DNA of 64,000 nucleotides from Magicicada septendecula (lineage: Eukaryota; Arthropoda; Insecta; Hemiptera; Cicadidae). The notes under the pieces are model-generated. The model was not told the DNA's origin. It saw only the letters and a program-made list of their open reading frames with translations, and made no database searches. The first letter of the stretch is position 1. Each line of letters starts with the position of its first letter. Shown here piece after piece: positions 48,096-62,037 of the stretch. The translations under genes and the position numbers were made by a program. The stretch lies in assembly GCA_034769895.1 (NCBI GenBank), contig CM068368.1:687471877-687535876 (forward strand), written 5' to 3'.

Positions 48096-50173
48096 GAAAT
48101 ATAACGTGTTGAAAAAAAGAATGTTTTCTGTGTTGTTGTGTTTTTGCAACGTGTAATGAGCACCTACCTGCTGTCGTTCTTGCGGCTTCTTCCGACTATG
48201 GGCGTGTGGATTTGTGATTTGAATTCGCAAGTAGGTTAACTCAAGTGTACAACAACAAGACGCTAATCTTGTTATAATTATTGTGAAGAGTTTTGTGAGG
48301 TTGGTAGGCTCCGTAGTACAGCAATAAAAATACAGTGTGGGGTAATAAAATCGGGGTTTATTATTCTAATCACACATAAGAATGAAAAAACTTATAGTTA
48401 CAACAATTCTTACGAACTAAAACAGTAAATAGAAACTGGTATGATGTTTTCTGAATGGTTACTATTATTCAGAAAATGAGCTTGTTATTTTCAAATTATA
48501 TTAATTGCATTTTTCTTGATTTCAAAGAAGTTAGTTTTAAAGAATTTAATTTATGGATTTAATTTAATTTAATTTGCAATGCTTTTAAAATGATTTTAAT
48601 ACCTCTAAAATGCTTATAAATATTCTGAAATAAACTAGCCGTGAATCTAGTTCAACGTGCCTTTATTTACTTGTGATTTGACTCACGTATACTGCAGTAT
48701 AAGTAATTAATTAATTCTCTAATAAGATTTGTATAGTGCTTTTCTTTTTATCTATTTCTAATTCTTAGCTAGGGCTTATTAGGTACTCATACATGCTATA
48801 CAGATTATCACAATTGAATATTTCTTATTAATTTAGAGTCTCTGATTTATCGGGATCTGAATTATTTCTTTTACAATGATTTTAAAAACAGAAAGGAAAA
48901 ATTGATCTTTTGAGAAGTGAATAATTTGATTTTGACTTCCCTGGTTCAGAAGATGATGTTGAGATGCTCCGGAAATCCCTCGCTGTCCTGGTCCAATCTG
49001 CTAGAGACGACGATCTACTGAGCGTCCTGGATTTTGGCGATGAGTTCGGGAATCAGCAACACTGCTCCTTCTGCAACTGGTGATGGTTTTACGTCTGTAG
49101 TTTTAACTGCTACAACTGCGTCAGGCTCCTCGTTCGATTCACATTTCACTTCAGCGTGTGTGTCTCGTTACAGGTTGTCGCTCTGCTCGTCAGTTCTTCA
49201 GCTCGTACCACTGGTTATAGACGGCCTCTTCTGTCATACTCTTGAAGTGATTTCTTGTAGTATATAGTTGATCTCTTGCGTGCGTACGCCAACAGTTAAT
49301 GTATTGCGCGGTACGCTTATTTGTTGATAAGTAAGAGTATCTTGAATAGACGCTATTATTACGAGTCGTTACAGTTGATCTGTTGAACAAGACGATCGTA
49401 ATTATGCGTGATGACACCCCGAGTCCTCACAGATGAGTCTTCACAAATGTATGTTACTAAGACGATTGAAGATGTACGGTTGTTCCTCTTGAGTACTGGC
49501 AGTCGAGTGTTCTTTCAGCCGAAAACTCTGCGTTAGTTCCAATTTTTTTGAATGATTTGATTGGCTGACACACTCTCCCTTCTACTTGAAATTTGAGTCA
49601 CCTCATTCCGTGAGAACGAAAATAATTCCCACAGTCTGAGAATTAATATTATTTTTACTATTCTGAACACACCGGATTTTAATTGTCGGTGCGGATGTCC
49701 GGTCGTAATTTATATTGCGATTATCTTGGCTGCAAGCCAAGTTATGCTAATTCTAAAATATACATTTGGATGTTAACTCTTATGACTATCACATATTAAA
49801 AGCTCTTCTGTGTAGGTCAATTACTAAGGAAGTTATTAACATAAATGAATTATCTCTCTTAATGTTTAATTGTATTAAATAAAATTCGCACACCCTATTA
49901 TTAATATTTCGGTAAACATTTTGGCTATTTTGGATTTTGCCTAAATTTACCGGTTTCTGAAATATTAATAATTGAAAATTTGGGCGTGTCCCTTATTTGT
50001 TATACTGTGTGATTACGTAACGGCAGCTGACGTTGGCGTGTGAGCCTGTACAATGCGTTAAGATGCACGCTACATCATAAGAGTTGAATTTCAACGCTTT
50101 AAATTTATTTAAACATTGATATAGTAAACCCTTTACATATAAATCCAAATCAATGAGATTTGGTCACGTTATA
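48096..50173 (-). repeat. LTR 8
   Basis: 2,078 bp, same as LTR 6 in all variants checked. Confidence 0.85.
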
Positions 50174-50831
50174 TACACCCCCACCCGTTAAAAAAAAAAG
50201 AGTGTAGGATATACAATTATTTTTTTTTCTATTTCAATTATTTTTTTTTTAGATATACATTGGTTATGCTTCACAAACTATACATTGTATTATCTACCTA
50301 CTAACATATACACTGGTATCACTATTCTTTATCATATGGCTTAATTCTAATTGAATTACACATTGATATCGTGCATAAAATTATTGTGTAACAAATGTTT
50401 GTAGCATGGGTAGTAGTTGATAGCAAACGTTTAATAAAGAATGTCACTGATAACGACAGACAACTGCGGCACGCGCGCCCAGGAATGTGCTTTGTTTGTT
50501 TACACTTTGATCAAAGAGCAAGCGCCATCTAATTAACTTACATTTAAAGACAGCTGTGCACTACGTTGCATTGTGTATGCGTTTCCTGCCACCGTGGTTC
50601 ATTTTGCCGCGCTCGTATTGTACGCGCGTGTGTGTGTGTGTGTGTGTTAGTACCTCGCTACAAACGGATTGTTGTTCATTCACAACTTACCTACAATTAT
50701 TATTATTATATCTAATACATTTAATTTATTTTAATAATGATTATTAATATTTAAATTATTTTTAACTCTTTGTTAATTAATTACGTGTTTTGGCGGCCGC
50801 ATAATTTTAATTAGGTCACCGTGCTCTTGTA

Positions 50832-50875
<44 letters not shown>

Positions 50876-51471
50876 CAAATTGAAAGTGTAACTAATGTTG
50901 TTGATGTTACATTTTAACAGGTGTTCGCTAATGTTGATCTCCTCACGTATTTGCTGTAATACGTCCACTCCCAATAATACATCGCATATCAAATTTTTTA
51001 TACCTACTACACCTCAAATTGCACGTTTTGTACATGATTGTTAGATAATATTGCGTGTCAATTTTTTCTTTAGTATCTGTAGCTGTGCGTATGTAGAATT
51101 GATTTATTGGAAGCGACGGGGCTGTACGAAAATATTTTTTTGTTCGCACGTAAGAATCTTTCGCTTACGCCGGAAACAACGCTGTCTGTGTCCAGTAATA
51201 CTTGCGTGGGAACACCGTTTACATAAGCTTGCAATACCGGACACGCCGCGCTCACTGGCCTTTGTTGTGCGGTACCGGATTCTAGCAACGGATCCCTGAC
51301 ATCCGGTGGGAACACATTATTAACAGGCATATAAATTACATCATCAAAAGTACATTTTTCACACAACATATTCTTATTTCTAACATTCTTATATCTACGT
51401 ATTTATGCAGGGCTTATTGCGCATCCTTTTTGGAGGCGCCCTTTGGCAAGTTTTTTGTAGATTGATAGCAT
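50876..51471 (-). pseudogene. Pro remnant, unit 9
   Basis: Type C stop near 51404; internal frame 51070-51369. It has GGTGGGAACAC where units 3, 5 and 7 have GGCGGGAACAC. Confidence 0.75.
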
Positions 51472-53006
51472 TTTGCTTTTTCGATAGGATCTCTAACGTT
51501 TTGTGTTTCGCTCTCTTGCGCGGTCGTATCGTTTTTCGATATATCGACTGCCTGAATTGTTCTCATTGGGGTCCCATTGTTGCCTTTATTTTGCATTTTC
51601 GGCCTACCGATATTTGGCTTGTCCTTATAGTCAAAGGGTTTATTAGGCGGTTTTGGCGGTGTCTGGGGTGGAGTCGAACTAGTACTGGGTCTTTGGTCAG
51701 GTTGGGTATGATATGGCACCCGTCTATTTTGACCATCGTTATTTCAGTTATAATCCGGGTTATATCTCCACCCGCCTAAATCAAAAACAGTTTCGCTTTG
51801 TGACACTAAAATAAGCAATTCGTCAACCGTGCGTATCCCTTGCGTAAACACGGCTACACGTATATTATGGTTGAAGTGATATGCTAATTTAGTGACAATG
51901 TCGATCTCAGAAAACGCTGGTGTTAAATGCTTAGCGTGTTCAACCTGTTGTATGATATAATTTTCGGGCGTTATACCGTGCTTCCTCTCATAACGTCCGT
52001 ATTCGAGTTCGTTTCGTAAAAGTCTCTGTGTGTGTGAATTCCAATACCGGCTTTCGAACTTCTGTTTGAATTCCGCGTATGTGGTAATTTTATCACGTAC
52101 AATATTATACCATTTTCGCGCAGAATCACGCATCGCGTTAACTATCCACTGTATCCGATCTTGATCATCCAATCGCGAACCTACTCTCGCCATTTTATTT
52201 TCACATGTTAACAAGAATTCGATCGGGTTTTCATTATTTTCCCCAGTGAAATATACTCGATTCTTTTCATCGGCTTGTCCCTGTACTATGATATTAGGAG
52301 CGGATCTCCTACGTACTTCCTGTCGTACTTTTAAAATCTCGTCATTAAGTGCTTGCAATACACACTCTTTATTCGAATCTATATTGGAACGCATCTCTAC
52401 TATGGAAGCGTCAAGCCTATCGACATGCCGTTGTGTTTCCGTCGCATCTGCTTGGATTCTTACTTTGAGTGTATCAACCTTTTTCGCAACCTCCGCGGTT
52501 TGTTTTTCACACCTACCGATGTGTTCTTTGAATCGCCCCTCCATACGCGTAACTTGTTCAATAAACGATTTCTGCATTGTGGTCTCAAAAACCTTGAACC
52601 GTTCGTTTATTTTCGTTTCTACCGTATGAACTTTTTCTCCGACTTCGGTGACTTTAGCGGTCAATTCTTTATTACTTTGTCCGATTTCGGTGACTTTAGC
52701 ATCTAAGTTTTTCACGCTTTCATCGATTTTCGCGGTCGTTTCGTTATTACTTTGTTTTATTTCCGCATTTATATCCGCGTTACTGTGTTCTAGTGCCTCG
52801 GTTAAACTTGATTTTTGCGCGTCTATTTTAGCCGTTAATTCCGCGATACTTAGTTCAGGTTTGGCTGCACTTTGTTCAAATTTTGCATTCATATTATCAG
52901 TTAACTCGCGGTTGTTCTGCTCAGCTTTTTCCGCGTTTTGTTCAGCTTTGGCTGCACATTGTTTGATTTCTTGCAACAATTGTTTAAGCATTTTTTCAGT
53001 ATCCAT
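51414..53006 (-). pseudogene. Gag, unit 9 (type C, stop after residue 420)
   Basis: TGA at 51744-51746; V203 as in unit 3 rather than I203 of units 5 and 7. Confidence 0.88.
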
Positions 53007-53249
53007 TTTTTACACAATACTTTCAAACACTTCACTGCTGTACTACTACCAATTCACAAAACTTTCTTTGGGGATTGTTAAAGTTGGACGCCAGCTGTTT
53101 TACTAGTTAAAACAGCAGAATTTGTTTTAACGTAATTTGAATTTAATTTAAATTTAATTCTGTTTTCTGCCCCATGTTCAAGGCGACATATATAACAAAT
53201 TTAATATGTAATTTGTGGAGCCCCACGATCTTGGAGCGCCATATATAAC

Positions 53250-55333
53250 AAAATATAACGTGTTGAAAAAAAGAATGTTTTCTGTGTTGTTGTGTTTTTG
53301 CAACGTGTAATGAGCACCTACCTGCTGTCGTTCTTGCGGCTTCTTCCGACTATGGGCGTGTGGATTTGTGATTTGAATTTGCAAGTAGGTTAACTCAAGT
53401 GTACAACAACAAGACGCTAATCTTGTTATAATTATTGTGAAGAGTTTTGTGAGGTTGGTAGGCTCCGTAGTACAGCAATAAAAATACAGTGTGGGGTAAT
53501 AAAATCGGGGTTTATTATTCTAATCACACATAAGAATGAAAAAACTTATAGTTACAACAATTCTTACGAACTAAAACAGTAAATAGAAACTGGTATGATG
53601 TTTTCTGAATGGTTACTATTATTCAGAAAATGAGCTTGTTATTTTCAAATTATATTAATTGCATTTTTCTTGATTTCAAAGAAGTTAGTTTTAAAGAATT
53701 TAATTTATGGATTTAATTTAATTTAATTTAATTTGCAATGCTTTTAAAATGATTTTAATTACTCTAAAATGCTTATAAATATTCTGAAATAAACTAGCCG
53801 TGAATCTAGTTCAACGTGCCTTTATTTACTTGTGATTTGACTCACGTATACTGCAGTATAAGTAATTAATTAATTCTCTAATAAGATTTGTATAGTGCTT
53901 TTCTTTTTATCTATTTCTAATTCTTAGCTAGGGCTTATTAGGTACTCATACATGCTATACAGATTATCACAATTGAATATTTCTTATTAATTTAGAGTCT
54001 CTGATTTATCGGGATCTGAATTATTTCTTTTACAATGATTTTAAAAACAGAAAGGAAAAATTGATCTTTTGAGAAGTGAATAATTTGATTTTGACTTCCC
54101 TGGTTCAGAAGATGATGTTGAGATGCTCCGGAAATCCCTCGCTGTCCTGGTCCAATCTGCTAGAGACGACGATCTACTGAGCGTCCTGGATTTTGGCGAT
54201 GAGTTCGGGAATCAGCAACACTGCTCCTTCTGCAACTGGTGATGGTTTTACGTCTGTAGTTTTAACTGCTACAACTGCGTCAGGCTCCTCGTTCGATTCA
54301 CATTTCACTTCAGCGTGTGTGTCTCGTTACGGGTTGTCGCTCTGCTCGTCAGTTCTTCAGCTCGTACCACTGGTTATAGACGGCCTCTTCTGTCATACTC
54401 TTGAAGTGATTTCTTGTAGTATATAGTTGATCTCTTGCGTGCGTACGCCAACAGTTAATGTATTGCGCGGTACGCTTATTTGTTGATAAGTAAGAGTATC
54501 TTGAATAGACGCTATTATTACGAGTCGTTACAGTTGATCTGTTGAACAAGACGATCGTAATTATGCGTGATGACACCCCGAGTTCTCACAGATGAGTCTT
54601 CACAAATGTATGTTACTAAGACGATTGAAGATGTACGGTTGTTCCTCTTGAGTACTGGCAGTCGAGTGTTCTTTCAGCCGAAAACTCTGCGTTAGTTCCA
54701 ATTTTTTTGAATGATTTGATTGGCTGACACACTCTCCCTTCTACTTGAAATTTGAGTCACCTCATTCCGTGAAAACGAAAATAATTCCCACAGTCTGAGA
54801 ATTAATATTATTTTTACTATTCTGAACACACCGGATTTTAATTGTCGGTGCGGATGTCCGGTCGTAATTTATATTGCGATTATGTTGGCTGCAAGCCAAG
54901 TTATGCTAATTCTAAAATATACATTTGGTTGTTAATTCTTATGACTATCACATATTAAAAGCTCTTCTGTGTAGGTCAATTACTAAGGAAGTTATTAACA
55001 TAAAATCAATTATCTCTCTTAATGTTTAATTGTATTAAATAAAATTCGCACACCCTATTATTAATATTTCGGTAAACATTTTGGCTATTTTGGATTTTGC
55101 CTAAATTTACCGGTTTCTGAAATATTAATAATTGAAAATTTGGGCGTGTCCCTTATTTGTTATACTGTGTGATTACGTAACGGCAGCTGACGTTGGCGTG
55201 TGAGCCTGTACAATGCGTTAAGATGCACGCTACATCATAAGAGTTGAATTTCAACGCTTTAAATTTATTTAAACATTGATATAGTAAACCCTTTACATAT
55301 AAATCCAAATCAATGAGATTTGGTCACGTTATA
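53250..55333 (-). repeat. LTR 9
   Basis: 2,084 bp, LTR 5/7 type; last full-length LTR of the array. Confidence 0.85.
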
Positions 55334-55992
55334 TACACCCCCACCCGTTAAAAAAAAAAGAGTGTAGGATATACAATTATTTTTTTTTTCTATTTCAATT
55401 ATTTTTTTTTTAGATATACATTGGTTATGCTTCACAAACTATACATTGTATTATCTACCTACTAACATATACACTGGTATCACTATTCTTTATCATATGG
55501 CTTAATTCTAATTGAATAACACATTGATATCGTGCATAAAATTATTGTGTAACAAATGTTTGTAGCATGGGTAGTAGTTGATAGCAAACGTTTAATAAAG
55601 AATGTCACTGATAACGACAGACAACTGCGGCACGCGCGCCCAGGAATGTGCTTTGTTTGTTTACACTTTGATCAAAGAGCAAGCGCCATCTAATTAACTT
55701 ACATTTAAAGACAGCTGTGCGCTACGTTGCATTGTGTATGCGTTTCCTGCCACCGTGGTTCATTTCGCCGCGCTCGTTATATTGTACGCGCGTGTGTGTG
55801 TGTGTGTGTTAGTACCTCGCTACAAACGGATTGTTGTTCATTCACAACTTGCCTACAATTATTATTATTATATCTAATACATTTAATTTATTTTAATAAT
55901 GATTATTAATATTTAAATTATTTTTAACTCTTTCTTAATTAATTACGTGTTTTGGCGGCCGCATAATTTTAATTGGGTCACTGTGCTCTTGT

Positions 55993-55997
<5 letters not shown>

Positions 55998-56082
<85 letters not shown>
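55998..56082. repeat. Longest TG microsatellite beside pro (unit 10)
   Basis: About 42 TG units; sister units 6 and 8 have about 24 and 23. Confidence 0.95.
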
Positions 56083-56083
<1 letters not shown>

Positions 56084-56679
56084 CAAATTGAAAGTGTAAC
56101 TAATGTTGTTGATGTTACATTTTAACAGGTGTTCGCTAATGTTGATCTCCTCACGTATTTGCTGTAATACGTCCACTCCCAATAATACATCGCATATCAA
56201 ATTTTTTATACCTACTACACCTCAAATTGCACGTTTTGTACATGATTGTTAGATAATATTGCGTGTCAATTTTTTCTTTAGTATCTGTAGCTGTGCGTAT
56301 GTAGAATTGATTTATTGGAAGCGACGGGGCTGTACGAAAATATTTTTTTGTTCGCACATAAGAATCTTTCGCTTACGCCGGAAACAACGCTGTCTGTGTC
56401 CAGTAATACTTGCGTGGGAACACCGTTTACATAAGCTTGCAATACCGGACACGCCGCGCTCACTGGCCTTTGTTGTGCAGTACCGGATTCTAGCAACGTA
56501 TCCCTGACATCCGGTGGGAACACATTATTAACAGGCATATAAATTACATCATCAAAAGTACATTTTTCACACAACATATTCTTATTTCTAACATTCTTAT
56601 ATCTACGTATTTTTGCAGGGCTTATTGCGCATCCTTTTTGGAGGCGCCCTTTGGCAAGTTTTTTGTAGATTGATAGCAT
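56083..56679 (-). pseudogene. Pro remnant, unit 10
   Basis: First frame open at 56278-56679; type D C108 plus a private P61-to-T change (RDTLLES). Confidence 0.75.
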
Positions 56680-58191
56680 TTTGCTTTTTCGATAGGATCT
56701 CTAACGTTTTGTGTTTCGCTCTCTTGCGCGGTCGTATCGTTTTTCGATATATCGACTGCCTGAATTGTTCTCATTGGGGTCCCATTGTTGCCTTTATTTT
56801 GCATTTTCGGCCTACCGATATTTGGCTTGTCCTTATAGTCAAAGGGTTTATTAGGCGGTTTTGGCGGTGTCTGGGGTGGAGTCAAACTAGTACTGGGTCT
56901 TTGGTCAGGTTGGGTATGATATGGCACCCGTCTATTTTGACCATCGTTATTTCGGTTATAATCCGGGTTATATCTCCACCCGCCTAAATCAAAAACAGTT
57001 TCGCTTTGTGACACTAAAATAAGTAATTTGTCAACCGTGCGTATCCCTTCCGTAAACACGGCTACACGTATATTATGGTTGAAGTGATATGCTAATTTAG
57101 TGACAATGTCGATCTTAGAAAACGCTGGTGTTAAATGCTTAGCGTGCTCAACCTGTTGTATGATATAATTTTCGGGCGTTATACCGTGCTTCCTCTCATA
57201 ACGTCCGTATTCGAGTTCGTTTCGTAAAAGTCTCTGTGTGTGTGAATTCCAATACCGGCTTTCGAACTTCTGTTTGAATTCCGCGTATGTGGTAATTTTA
57301 TCACGTACAATATTATACCATTTTCGCGCAGAATCACGCATCGCGTTAACTATCCACTGTATCCGATCTTGATCATCCAATCGCGAACCTACTCTCGCCA
57401 TTTTATTTTCACATGTTAACAAGAATTCGATCGGGTTTTCATTATTTTCCCCAGTGAAATATACTCGATTCTTTTCATCGGCTTGTCCCTGTACTATGAT
57501 ATTAGGAGCGGATCTCCTACGTACTTCCTGTCGTACTTTTAAAATCTCGTCATTAAGTGCTTGCAATACACACTCTTTATTCGAATCTATATTGGAACGC
57601 GTCTCTACTATGGAAGCGTCAAGCCTATCGACATGCCGTTGTGTTTCCGTCGCATCTGCTTGGATTCTTACTTAGAGTGTATCAACCTTTTTGGCACCTA
57701 CCGATGTGTTCTTTGAATCGTCCCTCCATACGCGTAACTTGTTCAATAAACGATTTCTGCATTGTGGTCTCAAAAACCTTGAACCGTTCGTTTATTTTCG
57801 TTTCTACCGTATGAACTTTTTCTCCGACTTCGGTGACTTTAGCGGTCAATTCTTTATTACTTTGTCCGATTTCGGTGACTTTAGCATCTAAGTTTTTGAT
57901 GCTTTCATCGATTTTCGCGGTCGTTTCATTATTACTTTGTTTTATTTCCGCATTTATATCTGCGTTACTGTGTTCTAGTGCCTTGGTTAAACTTGATTTT
58001 TGCGCGTCTATTTTAGCCGTTAATTCCGCGATACTTAGTTCAGGTTTGGCTGCACTTTGTTCAAATTTTGCGTTCATATTATCAGTTAACTCGCGGTTGT
58101 TCTGCTCAGCTTTTTCCGCGTTTTGTTCAGCTTTGGCTGCACATTGTTTGATTTCTTGCAACAACTGTTTAAGCATTTTTTCGGTATCCAT
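56622..58191 (-). pseudogene. Gag, unit 10 (type D)
   Basis: Open 58191-57682 and 57566-56622, broken as in units 6 and 8. Confidence 0.88.
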
Positions 58192-58434
58192 TTTTTACAC
58201 AATACTTTCAAACACTTCACTGCTGTACTACTATCAATTCACAAAACTTTCTTTGGGGATTGTTAAAGTTGGACGCCAGCTGTTTTACTAGTTAAAACAG
58301 CAAAATTTGTTTTAACATAATTTGAATTTAATTTAAATTTAATTCCGTTTTCTGCCCCATGTTCAAGGCGACATATATAACAAATTTAATATGTAATTTG
58401 TGGAGCCCCACGATCTTGGAGCGCCATATATAAC

Positions 58435-59706
58435 GAAATATAACGTGTTGAAAAAAAGAATGTTTTCTGTGTTGTTGTGTTTTTGCAACGTGTAATGAGC
58501 ACCTACCTGCTGTCGTTCTTGCGGCTTCTTCCGACTATGGGCGTGTGGATTTGTGATTTGAATTCGCAAGTAGGTTAACTCAAGTGTACAACAACAAGAC
58601 GCTAATCTTGTTATAATTATTGTGAAGAGTTTTGTGAGGTTGGTAGGCTCCGTAGTACAGCAATAAAAATACAGTGTGGGGTAATAAAATCGGGGTTTAT
58701 TATTCTAATCACACATAAGAATGAAAAAACTTATAGTTACAACAATTCTTACGAACTAAAACAGTAAATAGAAACTGGTATGATGTTTTCTGAATGGTTA
58801 CTATTATTCAGAAAATGAGCTTGTTATTTTCAAATTATATTAATTGCATTTTTCTTGATTTCAAAGAAGTTAGTTTTAAAGAATTTAATTTATGGATTTA
58901 ATTTAATTTAATTTGCAATGCTTTTAAAATGATTTTAATACCTCTAAAATGCTTATAAATATTCTGAAATAAACTAGCCGTGAATCTAGTTCAACGTGCC
59001 TTTATTTACTTGTGATTTGACTCACGTATACTGCAGTATAAGTAATTAATTAATTCTCTAATAAGATTTGTATAGTGCTTTTCTTTTTATCTATTTCTAA
59101 TTCTTAGCTAGGGCTTATTAGGTACTCATACATGCTATACAGATTATCACAATTGAATATTTCTTATTAATTTAGAGTCTCTGATTTATCGGGATCTGAA
59201 TTATTTCTTTTACAATGATTTTAAAAACAGAAAGGAAAAATTGATCTTTTGAGAAGTGAATAATTTGATTTTGACTTCCCTGGTTCAGAAGATGATGTTG
59301 AGATGCTCCGGAAATCCCTCGCTGTCCTGGTCCAATCTGCTAGAGACGACGATCTACTGAGCGTCCTGGATTTTGGCGATGAGTTCGGGAATCAGCAACA
59401 CTGCTCCTTCTGCAACTGGTGATGGTTTTACGTCTGTAGTTTTAACTGCTACAACTGCGTCAGGCTCCTCGTTCGATTCACATTTCACTTCAGCGTGTGT
59501 GTCTCGTTACGGGTTGTCGCTCTGCTCGTCAGTTCTTCAGCTCGTACCACTGGTTATAGACGGCCTCTTCTGTCATACTCTTGAAGTGATTTCTTGTAGT
59601 ATATAGTTGATCTCTTGCGTGCGTACGCCAACAGTTAATGTATTGCGCGGTGCGCTTATTTGTTGATAAGTAAGAGTATCTTGAATAGACGCTATTATTA
59701 CGAGTC
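58435..59706 (-). repeat. LTR 10, truncated
   Basis: Begins like LTR 6/8 but stops after about 1.27 kb at CGAGTC (59706), where it joins the spacer at CATCTAATTAAC. By comparison with 54527-55687 about 1.16 kb is missing: the 5' part of the LTR in element orientation and the polypurine tract. The junction shares a single C. Confidence 0.85.
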
Positions 59707-60010
59707 ATCTAATTAACTTACATTTAAAGACAGCTGTGCGCTACGTTGCATTGTGTATGCGTTTCCTGCCACCGTGGTTCATTTCGCCGCGCTCGTTGTA
59801 TTGTACGCGCGTGTGTGTGTGTGTGTTAGTACCTCGCTACAAACGGATTGTTGTTCATTCACAACTTACCTACAATTATTATTATTATATCTAATACATT
59901 TAATTTATTTTAATAATGATTATTAATATTTAAATTATTTTTAACTCTTTCTTAATTAATTACGTGTTTTGGCGGCCGCATAATTTTAATTGGGTCACCG
60001 TGCTCTTGTA

Positions 60011-60052
<42 letters not shown>

Positions 60053-60646
60053 CAAATTGAAAGTGTAACTAATGTTGTTGATGTTACATTTACAGGTGTT
60101 CGCTAATGTTGATCTCCTCACGTATTTGCTGTAATACATCCACTCCCAATAATACATCGCATATCAAATTTTTTATACCTACTACACCTCAAATTGCACG
60201 TTTTGTACATGATTGTTAGATAATATTGCGTGTCAATTTTTTCTTTAGTATCTGTAGCTGTGCGTATGTAGAATTGATTTATTGGAAGCGACGGGGCTGT
60301 ACGAAAATATTTTTTTGTTCGCACGTAAGAATCTTTCGCTTACGCCGGAAACAACGCTGTCTGTGTCCAGTAATACTTGCGTGGGAACACCGTTTACATA
60401 AGCTTGCAATACCGGACACGCCGCGCTCACTGGCCTTTGTTGTGCGGTACCGGATTCTAGCAACGGATCCCTGACATCCGGTGGGAACACATTATTAACA
60501 GGCATATAAATTACATCATCAAAAGTACATTTTTCACACAACATATTCTTATTTCTAACATTCTTATATCTACGTATTTTTGCAGGGCTTATTGCACATC
60601 CTTTTTGGAGGCGCCCTTTGGCAAGTTTTTTGTAGATTGATAGCAT
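60053..60646 (-). pseudogene. Pro remnant, unit 11
   Basis: First frame open at 60245-60646 with R108 (not the type D Cys); a 3-base loss (ATTTACAGG) lies near 60090. The upstream leader to the TG repeat is otherwise normal. Confidence 0.7.
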
Positions 60647-62037
60647 TTTGCTTTTTCGATAGGATCTCTAACGTTTTTTGTTTCGCTCTCTTGCGCGGTC
60701 GTATCGTTTTTCGATATATCGACTGCCTGAATTGTTCTCATTGGGGTCCCATTGTTGCCTTTATTTTGCATTTTCGGCCTACCGATATTTGGCTTGTCCT
60801 TATAGTCAAAGGGTTTATTAGGCGGTTTTGGCGGTGTCTGGGGTGGAGTCGAACTAGTACTGGGTCTTTGGTCAGGTTGGGTATGATATGGCACCCGTCT
60901 ATTTTGACCATCATTATTTCGGTTATAATCCGGGTTATATCTCCACCCGCCTAAATCAAAAACAGTTTCGCTTTGTGACACTAAAATAAGTAATTCGTCA
61001 ACCGTGTGTATCCCTTGCATAAACACGGCTACACGTATATTATGGTTGAAGTGATATGCTAATTTAGTGACAGTGTCGATCTCAGAAAACGCTGGTGTTA
61101 AATGCTTAGCGTGCTCAACCTGTTGTATGATATAATTTTCGGGCGTTATACCGTGCTTCCTCTCATAACGTCCGTATTCTAGTTCGTTTCGTAAAAGTCT
61201 CTGTGTGTGTGAATTCCAATACCGGCTTTCGAACTTCTGTTTGAATTCCGCGTATGTGGTAATTTTATCACGTACAATATTATACCATTTTCGCTCAGAA
61301 TCACGCATCGCGTTAACTATTCACTGTATCCGATCTTGATCATCCAATCGCAAACCTACTCTCGCCATTTTATTTTCACATGTTAATAAGAATTCGATCG
61401 GGTTTTCATTATTTTCCCCAGTGAAATATACTCGGTTCTTTTCATCGGCTTGTCCCTGTACTATGATATTAGGAGCGGATCTCCTACGTACTTCCTGTCG
61501 TACTTTTAAAATCTCGTCATTAAGTGCTTGCAATACACACTCTTTATTCGAATCTATATTGGAACGCGTCTCTACTATGGAAGCGTCAAGCCTATCGACA
61601 TGCCGTTGTGTTTCCGTCGCATCTGCTTGGATTCTTACTTAGAGTGTATCAACCTTTTTGGCACCTACCGATGTGTTCTTTGAATCGCCCCTCCATACGC
61701 GTAACTTGTTCAATAAACGATTTCTGCATTGTGGTCTCAAAAACCTTGAACCGTTCGTTTATTTTCGTTTCTACCGTATGAACTTTTTCTCCGACTTCGG
61801 TGACTTTAGCGGTCAATTCTTTATTACTTTGTCCGATTTCGGTGACTTTAGCATCTAAGTTTTTGATGCTTTCATCGATTTTCGCGGTCGTTTCATTATT
61901 ACTTTGTTTTATTTCCGCATTTATATCTGCGTTACTGTGTTCTAGTGCCTTGGTTAAACTTGATTTTTGCGCGTCTATTTTAGCCGTTAATTCCGCGATA
62001 CTTAGTTCAGGTTTGGCTGCACTTTGTTCAAATTTTG
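60589..62037 (-). pseudogene. Gag, unit 11 (type D', 5'-truncated)
   Basis: Homology to gag ends at 62037, so about the first 40 codons are gone. It has the type D 23-bp deletion and stop (near 61640-61670), plus a private TGG-to-TGA at the codon of Trp287 (near 61320) and several private substitutions, making it the most diverged copy. Confidence 0.85.

Larger units (their letters stand above)
42953..53249 (-). repeat. Higher-order repeat copy 4 (LTR7-D-LTR8-C)
   Basis: 10,297 bp; nearly a copy of 32642-42952. Confidence 0.85.
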
